Positions 40,713 to 51,335 of a stretch of 64,000 nucleotides of DNA are shown one piece after another; within the stretch, counting starts at the first letter, position 1; each line of letters starts with the position of its first letter. The notes below the pieces were generated by a model. It did not search any database. It was not told where the DNA came from and saw only the letters and a list, made by a program, of their open reading frames with translations. The translations under genes were made by a program, and so were the position numbers. Location: positions 248,001 through 312,000 of the forward strand of contig NW_004775933.1 of assembly GCF_000247815.1 (NCBI RefSeq), given 5' to 3'. Source of the DNA: Ficedula albicollis. Taxonomy: Eukaryota > Chordata > Aves > Passeriformes > Muscicapidae.

Positions 40713-42242
40713 AATTCCCTTTCTCTTCCCCATCCTCTCCTCCCTTGCCCCAGCACCAGCAGGATTTCTGTTTGCCCTTAAACCTCAGATTATTTTCTGG
40801 GGTCCCCATTCCAGTAAAAAAAATCCTGTTTTTTGACCCCTGACCCAGATTTTTCACCTGGAGGAGCGAAAGCAACGTGGGGATCTCCCTCCCAGCCTGA
40901 CCCAGTTTCAGGCACAACTCAGACACGGATGAGTCAGAGCCAGGGCGAGCTGGAATCCCAAAGGGTCATGGAAAAGCAAGGGAGATGAATCCAGAAATGA
41001 TGAAATCTGATCCACCTGGGGCGTTTTAACCGTTGGTGGTACAAGAACCATTCCCAAATCTACTGGGATGGGTCGGGAGCCAGACCTGGCTTAAGTTCCA
41101 CAAATCCTTATCCTACAGCGTCTCCATTGCCGTGTGTGAGGAGACAAAAGCCTGGGGATCCCTCTGGTGTTTCCATGGAATGATATTCCTGATGGAGAGA
41201 CCATGAACCTGACTCAAATTCCCAGATCCAGCGTGGTGGAGTGGGAATATGGACATCCCCCAGTTTCCAGCCCTCCTGGCGCTGCCTCTGGAATTCCAGA
41301 GGTTTTATTTAGGACACAAAACCCCCACTTGGCAATCCCAAGTTTTCCCAAATCGTTTTCCTGGGACAGCTGAAGCCCAGGGCTGAGCGTTCACCTGCAG
41401 GGGAGCTCAGCAGTGACACATTCCCGATCCAGCTGCAAACGGGGAAAGGGAAGATCCCACCTGGCTCAGGGAACTCACCTGGGAATGTGACTCAGCCCAG
41501 CAGCTGGATCTGAGCAAGCCCCAAACCTGCACACGCAGGCTCGGAAACTTCTCCCGTTTCCCAAAAACCCAGCATCCCTCAGAATTCCAGGAGCTTCTGC
41601 CAAAACCTACACCCCAAACCCTCGTTCCAGGTCTCCATGCCTTGCCCCGCACAGCTCTGGACCCCGCACTGGGCGCTCCCTTTCGTTCCCATGGGATTCC
41701 ACTCGGGAGTTTTCTGCTCCGAGGTTTCGGGTGGCCCCGGGCCAAAATCAGGGAGAGTTTCACCTGCACAGGTGGGAGGACCCAGCCCAGCCGAAGGGCC
41801 TGTTCCCAGATGGGACACCCCGAACTCCCTCTCCAGCTCTTGAGGGGAAAAGGAGGTGGGAAATCCCACTGCTCCCCCAAAAACCACGGAGGGAGGGAAG
41901 CAAAGATGAAGGGAGGCAAGGAATGGGAGCCAAGCTGGGATTTGCCCCCAGCTCGAGTGGCTGAAGGTTTGTTGGGATGCAGGATGAGGAATTATCCCCT
42001 TCCCTGCCACTCATTCCTTAGCCATCAGGAAAACTCCAGGCACTTTCCCATCTTTCCTAAAACATTCCATCCTTTTTTTTTTGGTTAGTGCTGGAATTTA
42101 AGTTTCTTCCAAACTAAGAGGAGACGGTGCAGGACAAGCACAGGACAAACATCCCCTGGCTGCCTTCTCCCTGTTTTTGGCCATCCACAGCCTAAGGAAT
42201 CCTGCTGGAGATCACAGAGGGACCAGTGTGGGATCACAGGAT
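40713..42242. other. Single-copy non-coding DNA, no gene seen
   Basis: There is no recognised transposon. Overlapping open frames on both strands around 41407-42088 carry no known domain. Confidence 0.45.
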
Positions 42243-42525
42243 TATCATGGAATGGTTTGGGTTGGGAGGGATCTTAAATCCCATTGATCCCACCCCATCC
42301 ATGGGCAGGGACATCTCCAACCATCCCAGATGGATCCAGCCTGGCCTTGGGCACTGCCAGGGATCCAGGGGCAGCCACAGCCAATCTGGGAATCCCAGCC
42401 CAGGCAGGAATTCCTTCCCAAGATCCCAGCCCAATCTCCCCCTTCCCAGTGGGAGCCATTCCCTGTGTCCTGTCCCTTCACGGATCTCTCCCTCCCACTG
42501 TCCTGGCTCAGCTGATTCCAGGGAT
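42243..42525 (-). mobile_element. CR1 LINE 3' end
   Basis: ATCATGGAATGGTTTGGGTT, CATCCATGGGCAGGGACATC, GATCCAGCCTGGCCTTGGGC, AGGCAGGAATTCCTTCCCAA and GAGCCATTCCCTGTGTCCTG run in reverse orientation. Confidence 0.95.
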
Positions 42526-42783
42526 TTGACTCCTGTCTGGTGTCACCTGGGAGACAAAAACAGCCCCCAAGTTTGGGTTGGACTAGGAATTTGGAAAATC
42601 TAGAAAATCTGGAAAAAAAAAAAAATCTGTAAAATCTGGAATCTGGAAAAATGGAGCAGCCGGCAATGCTGACATGGGGATGGACAGGGAGGGGCTGAAA
42701 CAGGTTAAGAGGGAGGGAAAGATCCCAAGAGATGTGGAAGAGAAAAATGCACAATTTTCTGTCTCCTATTTCAAGAAATAATA

Positions 42784-42784
42784 N
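42784..42784. other. Single ambiguous base (N)
   Basis: This is the only N in the window, about 15 bases before the start of the first copy of the 2-kb duplication. It may mark a place where the assembly was joined or masked. Confidence 0.9.
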
Positions 42785-44086
42785 AAATTCTTAAAGTTCA
42801 GCCTTTGCAAAAAATCGGAATTTAATGTTAAAAATTCTTCAAAAATTGAGAATTAAGCAGGAAAAGAGGACAAGTAAAGTATCATTTTTTTCATTCAATT
42901 TTCCCAACCCATAATCAGGAATATTTTTGATCCTATGGCGTAAAACCATTTTTTGAGAGGAAGATTTTAAACCTGAATTCCCATTTCTCTTCAATCCCAT
43001 TGCCTTAAATTTCAGGTTTAAAACCAAAACCAGCCCAGGTTTTGTTTTCAGGCTCGGCATAAATGACATCAAAACCTCTCAAAGGTGTTCCCAGGAGCCT
43101 TTAAGAAGATGAGAGAGATTTTTTTTCTTTTTTTATCCTCTCACTTGGGACACTTCCAGACCTGGAAAAACTTGTTCCGAGCGAAAAACGATGAGGGTGG
43201 ATTTGTTGCCAGGAAAACAGCCAAAAAAACCCACCCAAAATTTCCAGAGGGGCTTCAGAGCCCGGATTCATCCCAGCCCTGCACCCAGGGATGATTTTCA
43301 TCCCCTTCCTGCAGAGTTCCTCGAGCCAGCACTGGGATTCTCCGTGGGACTCCTGCCGTGGATCCCAGCTCCCTTCCCCAGCGTGGAATGGGCACGCTGG
43401 GAGTGCTGGAGGTGACATTTGTCACCTTCTCCTCAGAGGGAACTTTTGCCCGGGGTGCAGATGTTCAGGTTGGGCTGGGCTCGGTGTTTTCCAGCGGGTT
43501 CCAGTCCCTATCGGCTTCTCCCGTTTAACAAACTGGTGTTAAACCAGTTCACCAGGCGTGGCTCCTGCAAGGAATTCCTCTGGCTGTGGGAAACTCGCAC
43601 GGAGAATCGGCTTTGGGGTGGCGTGCCGAGGCACGCAGGGGGCCTGTCCCCAACGTCCCGTGGAAGTGGCAGATCCAGGATTGCCTCATCCCGAGCAGCA
43701 CCCAGTGGGACCCAAGGAAAGCTCTGGAACCACAGGAGAGCAGCCAACGGATTGGGAGGAATTGGGAGACTCCCTGGCAAGGAGATGATGGGAGAATCTT
43801 CCACGGAAGGCCCAAGATGTTCCTGGTTTAGGGTTTTCCAAATCTCTTTTCCTTACTGTCTTCCTGGGCAAATCCAGTTCCCTCAGCTCTGGGGGACTGA
43901 AGAACCCAAGAACTCATCAGTCCCAGAATCTCTCATCCCTGTTCCACCATCCAGGTGTCCCTCCAGGATCTTCTTCTCCCAATATCCAGGACCAATGCAC
44001 GGCTCAGGAAGGCTGGACAGCTCTGGCTGTCCTCATCCAGATTCCAATAGATCGTGAGAACCAACTCGCTCTCCTCCTCCATGCCC

Positions 44087-44173
44087 CAGTTTGGATATTT
44101 CAGTTCCTCAGTTTGGATATTTCAGTTCCTCAGTTTGGATATTTCAATCCCCCAGTTTGGCTATTTCAAACCC
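44087..44173 (+). repeat. 22-bp minisatellite
   Basis: The units begin CAGTTTGGATATTTCA, at 44087, 44109 and 44131, followed by a degenerate one at 44153. The second copy of the large duplication has one unit fewer (46169-46233). Confidence 0.92.
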
Positions 44174-44301
44174 TAAATCACTTCCCAACAGGGAATAACC
44201 CAAAATCCAGCCCTTCTGTGCCCCTACGGATGGAAAACCTCTCAGAACAAGGGGTTTGCCTTTGTCCAGCTCCAAACACACCAAGGCAGTGACCAGGGAG
44301 T

Positions 44302-44395
44302 CATGGAATGGTTTGGGATGGAAGGGACCTTGAAGATGAACTCGTTCCAACCCCTGCCATGGGCAGGGACACCTCCCCTAGAGCTGGAATTAGGA
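44302..44395 (-). mobile_element. CR1 LINE 3' tail fragment
   Basis: GTCATGGAATGGTTTGGGAT, GGAAGGGACCTTGAAGATGA and CCCTGCCATGGGCAGGGACA. It is duplicated at 46362-46455. Confidence 0.9.
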
Positions 44396-44482
44396 TGTTC
44401 CGCATGATCTTTGATGGAACCTCCCAAAATACAGATGAAATATTCATTGATCTCCTTCCAGGATCTGGAGGGGCCTCCAGGG

Positions 44483-44786
44483 AGCTCAGGAAACCTGAAA
44501 TTTGGGATTGTACATTTTAACCCCTCCAAAGCATAAATTTAATCTGATTTTGTGCAACTCAACCATCCAGACCAGTCCAAGTCCAGACCAGTCCAAATCC
44601 AGACCGGTTCCTGGACCCTAAATGGTATCAGGACCTGATTATTCTGCTCTGTGGCCAAAAGGATTAAAAATAACTCCCAATAACGCAACCTCTTTCATTT
44701 TTTCAAGTGGGAAAATCAGTAAGGGAAAATACTTTCATGGAGACTACAGAGAGAAGTTGAAGTAAATTCTTAATTCCAATTCTTAG
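44483..44786. other. Spacer between large duplication copies
   Basis: About 300 bases present only once. GTCCAGACCAGTCCAA-type words repeat near 44565-44610. No gene. Confidence 0.6.
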
Positions 44787-45873
44787 TTTAGCCTTTGCAA
44801 AAAATCGGAATTTAATGTTAAAAATTCTTCAAAAATTGAGAATTAAGCAGGAAAAGAGGACAAGTAAAGTATCATTTTTTTCATTCAATTTTCCCAACCC
44901 ATAATCAGGAATATTTTTGATCCTATGGCGTAAAACCATTTTTTGAGAGGAAGATTTTAAACCTGAATTCCCATTTCTCTTCAATCCCATTGCCTTAAAT
45001 TTCAGGTTTAAAACCAAAACCAGCCCAGGTTTTGTTTTCAGGCTCGGCATAAATGACATCAAAACCTCTCAAAGGTGTTCCCAGGAGCCTTTAAGAAGAT
45101 GAGAGAGATTTTTTTTCTTTTTTTATCCTCTCACTTGGGACACTTCCAGACCTGGAAAAACTTGTTCCGAGCGAAAAACGATGAGGGTGGATTTGTTGCC
45201 AGGAAAACAGCCAAAAAAACCCACCCAAAATTTCCAGAGGGGCTTCAGAGCCCGGATTCATCCCAGCCCTGCACCCAGGGATGATTTTCATCCCCTTCCT
45301 GCAGAGTTCCTCGAGCCAGCACTGGGATTCTCCGTGGGACTCCTGCCGTGGATCCCAGCTCCCTTCCCCAGCGTGGAATGGGCACGCTGGGAGTGCTGGA
45401 GGTGACATTTGTCACCTTCTCCTCAGAGGGAACTTTTGCCCGGGGTGCAGATGTTCAGGTTGGGCTGGGCTCGGTGTTTTCCAGCGGGTTCCAGTCCCTA
45501 TCGGCTTCTCCCGTTTAACAAACTGGTGTTAAACCAGTTCACCAGGCGTGGCTCCTGCAAGGAATTCCTCTGGCTGTGGGAAACTCGCACGGAGAATCGG
45601 CTTTGGGGTGGCGTGCCGAGGCACGCAGGGGGCCTGTCCCCAACGTCCCGTGGAAGTGGCAGATCCAGGATTGCCTCATCCCGAGCAGCACCCAGTGGGA
45701 CCCAAGGAAAGCTCTGGAACCACAGGAGAGCAGCCAACGGATTGGGAGGAATTGGGAGACTCCCTGGCAAGGAGATGATGGGAGAATCTTCCACGGAAGG
45801 CCCAAGATGTTCCTGGTTTAGGGTTTTCCAAATCTCTTTTCCTTACTGTCTTCCTGGGCAAATCCAGTTCCCT

Positions 45874-46057
45874 CAGCTCTGGGGGACTGAAGAACCCAAG
45901 AACTCATCAGTCCCAGAATCTCTCATCCCTGTTCCACCATCCAGGTGTCCCTCCAGGATCTTCTTCAGCTCTGGAGGACTGAAGAACCCAAGAACTCATC
46001 AGTCCCAGAATCTCTCATCCCTGTTCCACCATCCAGGTGTCCCTCCAGGATCTTCTT
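45874..46057 (+). repeat. 92-bp tandem duplication inside copy 2
   Basis: CAGCTCTGGGGGACTGAAGA begins at 45874 and CAGCTCTGGAGGACTGAAGA at 45966. Copy 1 has only one unit at the corresponding place. Confidence 0.95.
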
Positions 46058-46361
46058 CTCCCAATATCCAGGACCAATGCACGGCTCAGGAAGGCTGGAC
46101 AGCTCTGGCTGTCCTCATCCAGATTCCAATAGATCGTGAGAACCAACTCGCTCTCCTCCTCCATGCCCCAGTTTGGATATTTCAGTTCCTCAGTTTGGAT
46201 ATTTCAATCCCCCAGTTTGGCTATTTCAAACCCTAAATCACTTCCCAACAGGGAATAACCCAAAATCCAGCCCTTCTGTGCCCCTACGGATGGAAAACCT
46301 CTCAGAACAAGGGGTTTGCCTTTGTCCAGCTCCAAACACACCAAGGCAGTGACCAGGGAGT

Positions 46362-46455
46362 CATGGAATGGTTTGGGATGGAAGGGACCTTGAAGATGAA
46401 CTCGTTCCAACCCCTGCCATGGGCAGGGACACCTCCCCTAGAGCTGGAATTAGGA
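46362..46455 (-). mobile_element. CR1 LINE 3' tail, duplicated copy
   Basis: Identical by eye to 44302-44395, carried along by the large duplication. Confidence 0.9.
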
Positions 46456-46614
46456 TGTTCCGCATGATCTTTGATGGAACCTCCCAAAATACAGATGAAA
46501 TATTCATTGATCTCCTTCCAGGATCTGGAGGGGCCTCCAGGGAAGGCAGAGAGAGGCTCTTTGTCAGGAATTGTGGAGGTGGGACAAGGGGGAATGGATT
46601 CCCCCCGACAGAGA

Positions 46615-46845
46615 TGGGATGGGTTAGATGGGATCTTGGGAAGGAATTCCTGCCTGGGGTGGTGGGGATGGGATGGGCTGGAATTCCCAGATTTGCTGTG
46701 GCTGCTCCTGGATCCCTGGCAGTGCCCAAGGCCAGGCTGGACACTGGGGCTTAGAGCCCCCTGGGATAGTGAAAGATGTCCTTGCCCAAGGAATGAGACA
46801 ATATTTAAGGTCCCTTCCAACCCAAGAAATTGCATTATTCTGCAG
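46615..46845 (+). mobile_element. CR1 LINE 3' end
   Basis: GATCTTGGGAAGGAATTCCT, TTTGCTGTGGCTGCTCCTGG, GTGCCCAAGGCCAGGCTGGA and the tail CCTTCCAACCCAAGAAATTG. It begins just after copy 2 of the large duplication ends. Confidence 0.92.
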
Positions 46846-47744
46846 TCTCATCTCTTTATTCATTTTGGGAATCTCTGTGTTCTGGGTCTCAAAACCATTC
46901 CATGGCTCTGCATCCTTCCAATGCCTTGACACATCCCAGGACAACCATCCCAAAATCACCTTGTCCATCCCCCTGGACATCTTTAGCCTTAGAACCAACT
47001 CTCCACCCTGACTAAAGCTGCAGACAAGGCTGGGTGTGGCCAGGAGTAGAATTTTGATCGTGGCAAACCATCAGATCCCACAACCACCGATTTCCGGGCG
47101 CTGATTTTCCCTTTAAATCCGACTCCACTGGGAAACTCCACCACAACAGCATTGAGCTGGTGGCCAAGAGTCCAACTCATCCCAGATCTCCAGCTCAAAG
47201 CCCATCAGGCACAGGGGAGATCTGGGTGAGCTCCACAGCCTCGCTGAGGACCTGGCGCCTCTTTTGTCCCTCCTGCATTCCCGAGAAGCCGAACGGGTTC
47301 CTCGGGAATTTCAGTGCTCCTGGGTGACGCAGAGCTGCTGCTTTGATGTCCTCAATTCCCTGCGCTCAGCAGCCGTGTCCTGATCCCAGCTGGAGCAGAA
47401 CAGCGCCCGGAGGTGGGGTCCCTACCGGAGGTTTTGCAACAAGCTCCCCTTTTTTTGCAGCTTAAGTTCTTTTGTGCTCTCTGCTAAGCTGGGTTTAAAT
47501 CTCCAGCCACTCTCGGCTCCCCGGGCTCAAAGGTGGAGCTGTTCCACACATTAAATTACAGAGGTTTTACCTGAAAGGTGTCACGGATGTGCTCGCAGCA
47601 CTCCTTTGTCCCGGAGAGCCGAGGGGATTCCATGGAAGGGAGCCTCCCTCTGCTCCCAGAACGAGCCCCATGACCTGTCCTTGAACCTTTAGAGTGAGAG
47701 TTTCTGGGACATTCCCACCTCCAGAAAGCATCTGTGGAATTGAA
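46846..47744. other. Single-copy non-coding DNA, no gene seen
   Basis: No recognised repeat. GC content rises in 47230-47540. Confidence 0.45.
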
Positions 47745-47915
47745 TTATAAAATAGTTTGGGTTGGAGGGACCTTGAAGACCTTCTCCTTCCACCCCATTC
47801 CATGTTCAGGGAAACCTTCCCCTATCCCAGGTTGCTCCAAGCCCCAAAGTCCGGCCTGGCCTTGGACATTTCCAGGGATCCAGGGGCAACTGCGATTGCC
47901 TGGAAAAAAAAACCA
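47745..47915 (-). mobile_element. CR1 LINE 3' end
   Basis: ATAGTTTGGGTTGGAGGGAC, CCATTCCATGTTCAGGGAAA and CCGGCCTGGCCTTGGACATT in reverse orientation. Confidence 0.9.
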
Positions 47916-48189
47916 AAAAACACCAGCTCCCTGGTTGAGCTGAATCCCCTTTCCCAAAATTACCTCTAATTATGGATTTTCCCTCCTCACATTCCATATC
48001 CTTGCAGGGATACAGGGACAGCGATTCCCTATGGGATTTTAAGACGTTTAAATCGCTGCTTTTGAGGGAAAACCTCCCTTTCTCCTGCGGCAGACGGAGA
48101 ACCCCTCTCGTTCCAGCATCAGGTGCGCAGGTACCCACCCTACCCTCCGAAATCCAGGCTTCCATGGATTTCCCACAGCGAACCCAGGA
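47916..48189. other. Single-copy non-coding DNA
   Basis: Nothing recognisable is seen. Confidence 0.4.
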
Positions 48190-48410
48190 CAAACAAAAGC
48201 TGCTAGTGCGAGGAAACCTGCGGAGAGCTGCGGGCGAGAAGCAGAGCGGGGAGAGCGAAACGCGGGGGGAGCTGCGGGCCGGGGCCGGGACCCGCCGGGT
48301 CCCCAGCGCTGTCCATGGTACCGAGCGCCCCGGGGCTGCTGCGGGGCCGAGCGCCCGGCCCGGGATAACCGGAGCCGAGGAGAAGGTGCACGGCACCGCC
48401 GGGAAGTGTA
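48190..48410. promoter_or_regulatory. CpG-island-like stretch
   Basis: Very dense CpG (GAAACGCGGGGGGAGCTGCG, GGGGCCGGGACCCGCCGGGT, GGCCGAGCGCCCGGCCCGGG) in about 220 bases. It is the strongest CpG cluster in the window and would fit a promoter or first exon, but no splice donor and coding pair could be supported. An ATG at 48314 lies in a frame without recognisable product. Confidence 0.45.
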
Positions 48411-48481
48411 TGGGCTGCTGGGGTTTCCCCAGGTTGAGGGCTTGGCTCCCAGGTGATGGTAATTCCTGAACCCTGGAAGGG

Positions 48482-48838
48482 GTTGGGTTGGAAGGGAATT
48501 TAAAATTCATCCAGTGCCACCCCCTGCCATGGGCAGGGACACCTCCCACCGTCCCAGGGGGATCCAGCCCGGCCTTGGGCACTGCCAGGGATCCAGGGGC
48601 AGCCACAGCCAATCTGGGAATCCCAGCCCAGGCAGGAATTCCTTCCCAAGATCCCAGCCCCATCTCCCCTTTCCCAGTGGAGCCATTCCCTGTGTCCTGT
48701 CCCTCCAGGCCTTGTCCCCAATTCCAGCTCTCCTGGAGCCCCTGCAGGGACTCTGAGCATCCCCTGGGATTTTCCCTTCTCCAGGGGAACATTCCCAGCT
48801 CTCCCAGCCTGGCTCCAGAGCAGAGGGGCTCCAGAATC
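48482..48838 (-). mobile_element. CR1 LINE 3' end, first of a tandem pair
   Basis: The full reverse-orientation order is GGTTGGGTTGGAAGGGAATT (tail), TGCCATGGGCAGGGACACCT, GATCCAGCCCGGCCTTGGGC, AGGCAGGAATTCCTTCCCAA, GGAGCCATTCCCTGTGTCCT, GGAACATTCCCAGCTCTCCC and CCTGGCTCCAGAGCAGAGGG. This is the most complete uninterrupted copy of the 3' block. Confidence 0.97.
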
Positions 48839-49155
48839 CTGGAATGGTTTGGTTTGGAAGTGACCTTAAATCCCACCCCATTCCACCCCATCCATGTTCA
48901 GGGACACCTCCCACTGTCCCAAGGGGATCCAGCCCGGCCTTGGGCACTGCCAGGGATCCAGGGGCAGCCACAGCCAATCTGGGAATCCCAGCCCAGGCAG
49001 GAATTCCTTCCCAAGATCCCAGCCCAATCTCCCCTTTCCCAGTGGAGCCATTCCCTGTGTCCTGTCCCTCCAGGCCTTGTCCCAAATTCCAGCTCTCCTG
49101 GAGCCCCTGCAGGGACTCTGAGCATTCCCTGGAGTTTTCCCCTCTCCAGGTGGAA
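48839..49155 (-). mobile_element. CR1 LINE 3' end, second of a tandem pair
   Basis: Starts with GGAATGGTTTGGTTTGGAAG immediately where the previous copy ends and repeats the same blocks up to TTCCCCTCTCCAGG. Head-to-tail placement without spacer suggests tandem duplication rather than two independent insertions. Confidence 0.96.
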
Positions 49156-49624
49156 TAAGCTGTTGATTTCTCATCAGGATCTGCTCTGAGGGGGGCCTTA
49201 AAAATTAATTAAATTACTGAAACAACCCAAAGCATGAAAAGTGTCACAAAGAGCTTTGTTTCAGGACCAAAGGCCTGTTTCCCAGTTTTCCTGACAAAAT
49301 TCCCATTAAACAACTGCGCTTCCCACACACGGAAAGCTGGAGCTGCTTTGGAGACGTCCCTGAATCTCTGCTGAGTTTTCAGTCAGAAATTATTAAATAT
49401 CAGAACCCAGAGAGAGGATGGTGCCAGAAAATGGCCGAGGTCTCTGAGGAGACCAGTCCCCAAGGACAGTGTCCTGTCCCTCCAGGAATATCAGGATTAT
49501 CCCAGGAGAGCCAGGCTGGGAATTCCCCCCCCCAAAGGGAGATTCCCAGAGGACAAGGAGAGGCAAGGGCAGATCTGAAGACATCTTCATTTCCCCTCAT
49601 TTCTGAGCAAATCCTGCTTAGGAC
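49156..49624. other. Single-copy non-coding DNA
   Basis: Nothing recognisable is seen. Confidence 0.4.
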
Positions 49625-49775
49625 ATGACGTTCCTGAATCCCTGGGAGCGTCCAAGGCCAGGCTGGACGGGGCTTGGATCCTCCTGGGATAGTGGGAGGT
49701 GTCCCATGGCAAGGGTGGGACTGGATGAGCTTTAAGGCTCCTCCCAGCCCAGCCCATTCCAAGATCCCACTTCAC
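49625..49775 (+). mobile_element. CR1 LINE 3' end fragment
   Basis: GGGAGCGTCCAAGGCCAGGC, GGGATAGTGGGAGGTGTCCC and GATGAGCTTTAAGGCTCCTC in sense orientation. Confidence 0.9.
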
Positions 49776-50149
49776 ACGTGACAAACACGCTCTGGTCACT
49801 CTGGAGTCTCTGAAGAGCTGGAAAGAAATCCCAGATCTTCTGGATCCCCAAAATTCCTATAAATTACCCTAAAACCTTCCCTTCTTCGCCTTTGCCACAG
49901 CCAAACCACCATCTCCAAGCAGCTCCCAGTCAAACCAGTCCAGCAGTCAGACTCCAAAGGTGTTCCCAGATCTTTCTGGAGCCTGAGGGAGGATGGCCAC
50001 GGCTCTCCAATGCTCCCAGCCCACAGCCAGTGCCCAGAACCACCTCCACCACTTTTCCAGCCCCCAATTCATCCCCCAAAACCTCCTCAAACCAAACCAC
50101 AGCTCTCCCAGCCCTGCTCTTACGGGCACTTCCCCTAAAGATTCCACCT
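49776..50149. other. Single-copy C-rich sequence
   Basis: CCAAACCAC- and CAGCCC-type words are frequent. No gene recognised. Confidence 0.4.
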
Positions 50150-50480
50150 GGGGTTTCCCCATTTTATTCCCCACCTTCAGAGGGAACAATTCCTTCCCGA
50201 ATCCCATCCATCCCTGCCCTCTGGCTGTGGGAAGCCATTCTGTGTTTCCTGTCCCTCCATCCCTTGGGAATTGTCTCTCTCCATGTTTCCTGCAGCTCCT
50301 TCAGGCCCTGCAAGGCCACACTGAGCTCAGCCCAAAGCTTCTCCTCTCCAGGCTGGACATTCCCAGCTCTCCCAGCCTTTCCTCCCAGCAGAGCTGCTCC
50401 ATCCCTCTGATCTCCCTGCTGCCTGCTCTGGATCTCTCCAGCAGCTCCACGTCCTTCCTGAGCCAGAGCCAGGCAGATCC
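50150..50480 (-). mobile_element. CR1 LINE, more upstream 3' region
   Basis: AGCTCCTTCAGGCCCTGCAA, CTTCTCCTCTCCAGGCTGGA, CATTCCCAGCTCTCCCAGCC, CATCCCTCTGATCTCCCTGC and CCAGCAGCTCCACGTCCTTC follow the classical avian CR1 order in reverse. This copy extends further toward the coding region than the others and supports the assignment of the shorter fragments. Confidence 0.93.
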
Positions 50481-50639
50481 CAGCCCAACAAACCACGGCA
50501 AAGCTTCGCTTTAAACCCCAAACCAGCTTAGATGGGTAGGAGTTGGCTGAAGTGAAAACAAGCCCGAAAATGAGGTAAGTGTCCGCAGCGTGTTCTCCAC
50601 CTGTTTTCCTAAACTGCCACATGTTTCTCACGGAGCCAA
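50481..50639. other. Single-copy non-coding DNA
   Basis: Nothing recognisable is seen. Confidence 0.35.
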
Positions 50640-50770
50640 AGCCTCATTTGCGTGACCCTGGGCAAATCCCAGCACCTCCCTCTGCCTCGTGTTCCCCAGA
50701 CGAGAGGGGAGAGCGCTGCGCCCGCCCTTGTGAAGTGCTCCGGGATTTATGGAGGAGGAGGGCGGCATGA
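50640..50770 (+). mobile_element. MIR-like ancient SINE remnant
   Basis: GCGTGACCCTGGGCAAATCC, CAGCACCTCCCTCTGCCTCG and TGTTCCCCAGACGAGAGGGG match the order of the MIR core (GTGACCTTGGGCAAGT, CTCTGTGCCTCAGTTTCC). The assignment is from memory of the consensus. If right it is a very old element. Confidence 0.6.
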
Positions 50771-50814
50771 AACGGGGTGAGGAGGAATTATTTCACCTCG
50801 GCATTCCCAAAAAA

Positions 50815-50890
50815 TAAAAACTTAAAAAAAGGGGGGGGGGGGGGGGGGGGAAAAACTTAAAAAAAAAAAAAAATATTAAAAAAAAATTAA
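50815..50890 (+). repeat. A-rich run with G20
   Basis: A7, G20 (50831-50850), A5 and further A runs follow one another. It is the first homopolymer in the window written as G on this strand. Confidence 0.95.
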
Positions 50891-51224
50891 AGGTTGAGCT
50901 CTCCACTCTTTTACTGGCATTTTGTGACTTAGCAGAAGCAAGGGTTCAGGGACCAATAAAAGCCGAGTTCAAGCGTTCTCAGCTCATTACACATTTTCCC
51001 CATGTCTTTGCAGACGCAATTAAAGCAAAGCACCCTAAAATTAACTGGTTTCCAACACTGGAAACCTTTATTTCCTCCCTTCCCTGTCTAATTAGTGCCG
51101 TGCAGTCCAAAGGGAGCAGAACTCCAATTTGTAAGTGAAACTAGGCCGAGATTAAAACCACACTCGGCAATAATGGCCCGGTGCTCCTGTAATGCCTCCT
51201 GCCTTCAAAGGGCCGAGCCCGGCT
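50891..51224. promoter_or_regulatory. Candidate conserved non-coding stretch
   Basis: The stretch is free of CR1 words and contains CTAATTAGTG, AATTAACTGG, AAAGCAAAGC and GATTAAAACC words, which resemble homeodomain and HMG-type sites. It lies between two MIR-like remnants. Function is inferred. Confidence 0.3.
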
Positions 51225-51335
51225 GAGCTCATTAATTCTCACAGGTTGGTAATTTGGGGTTATTAACCTCGGTTTACAGCCAGATCCTACAGAGGTGGAA
51301 GTGATTTGCCCACAGGCACTGGCTCAACGCTCGGG
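51225..51335 (-). mobile_element. MIR-like ancient SINE remnant
   Basis: CTCATTAATTCTCACAG, TTATTAACCTCGGTTTACAG, GAAGTGATTTGCCCACAGGC and GCTCGGGACCCCACCAGG follow the reverse MIR order (CTCATTTAATCCTCACA, CCATTTTACAG, ACTTGCCCAAGG). Confidence 0.6.

Larger units (their letters stand above)
42799..44482 (+). repeat. Large tandem duplication, copy 1 (about 1.68 kb)
   Basis: From about TTCAGCCTTTGCAAAAAATC, near 42798, to GAGGGGCCTCCAGGGA at about 44482 the sequence recurs at 44787-46543. By eye the copies are almost identical apart from two length differences in small tandem repeats. Minus- and plus-strand open frames occur in both copies at identical spacing and have no recognised family. 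Confidence 0.96.
44787..46543 (+). repeat. Large tandem duplication, copy 2 (about 1.76 kb)
   Basis: Same content as copy 1 with an extra 92-bp unit and one 22-bp unit fewer, so it is about 70 bases longer (offset 1990 at the left, 2060 at the right). Confidence 0.96.

Noticed and set aside
45409..46236. 275-codon plus-strand frame present in both copies of the large duplication
   Set aside because: Duplication keeps the frame but adds no evidence of coding. The two copies diverge by frame-affecting unit changes (92 and 22 bases) and a CR1 tail lies just downstream.
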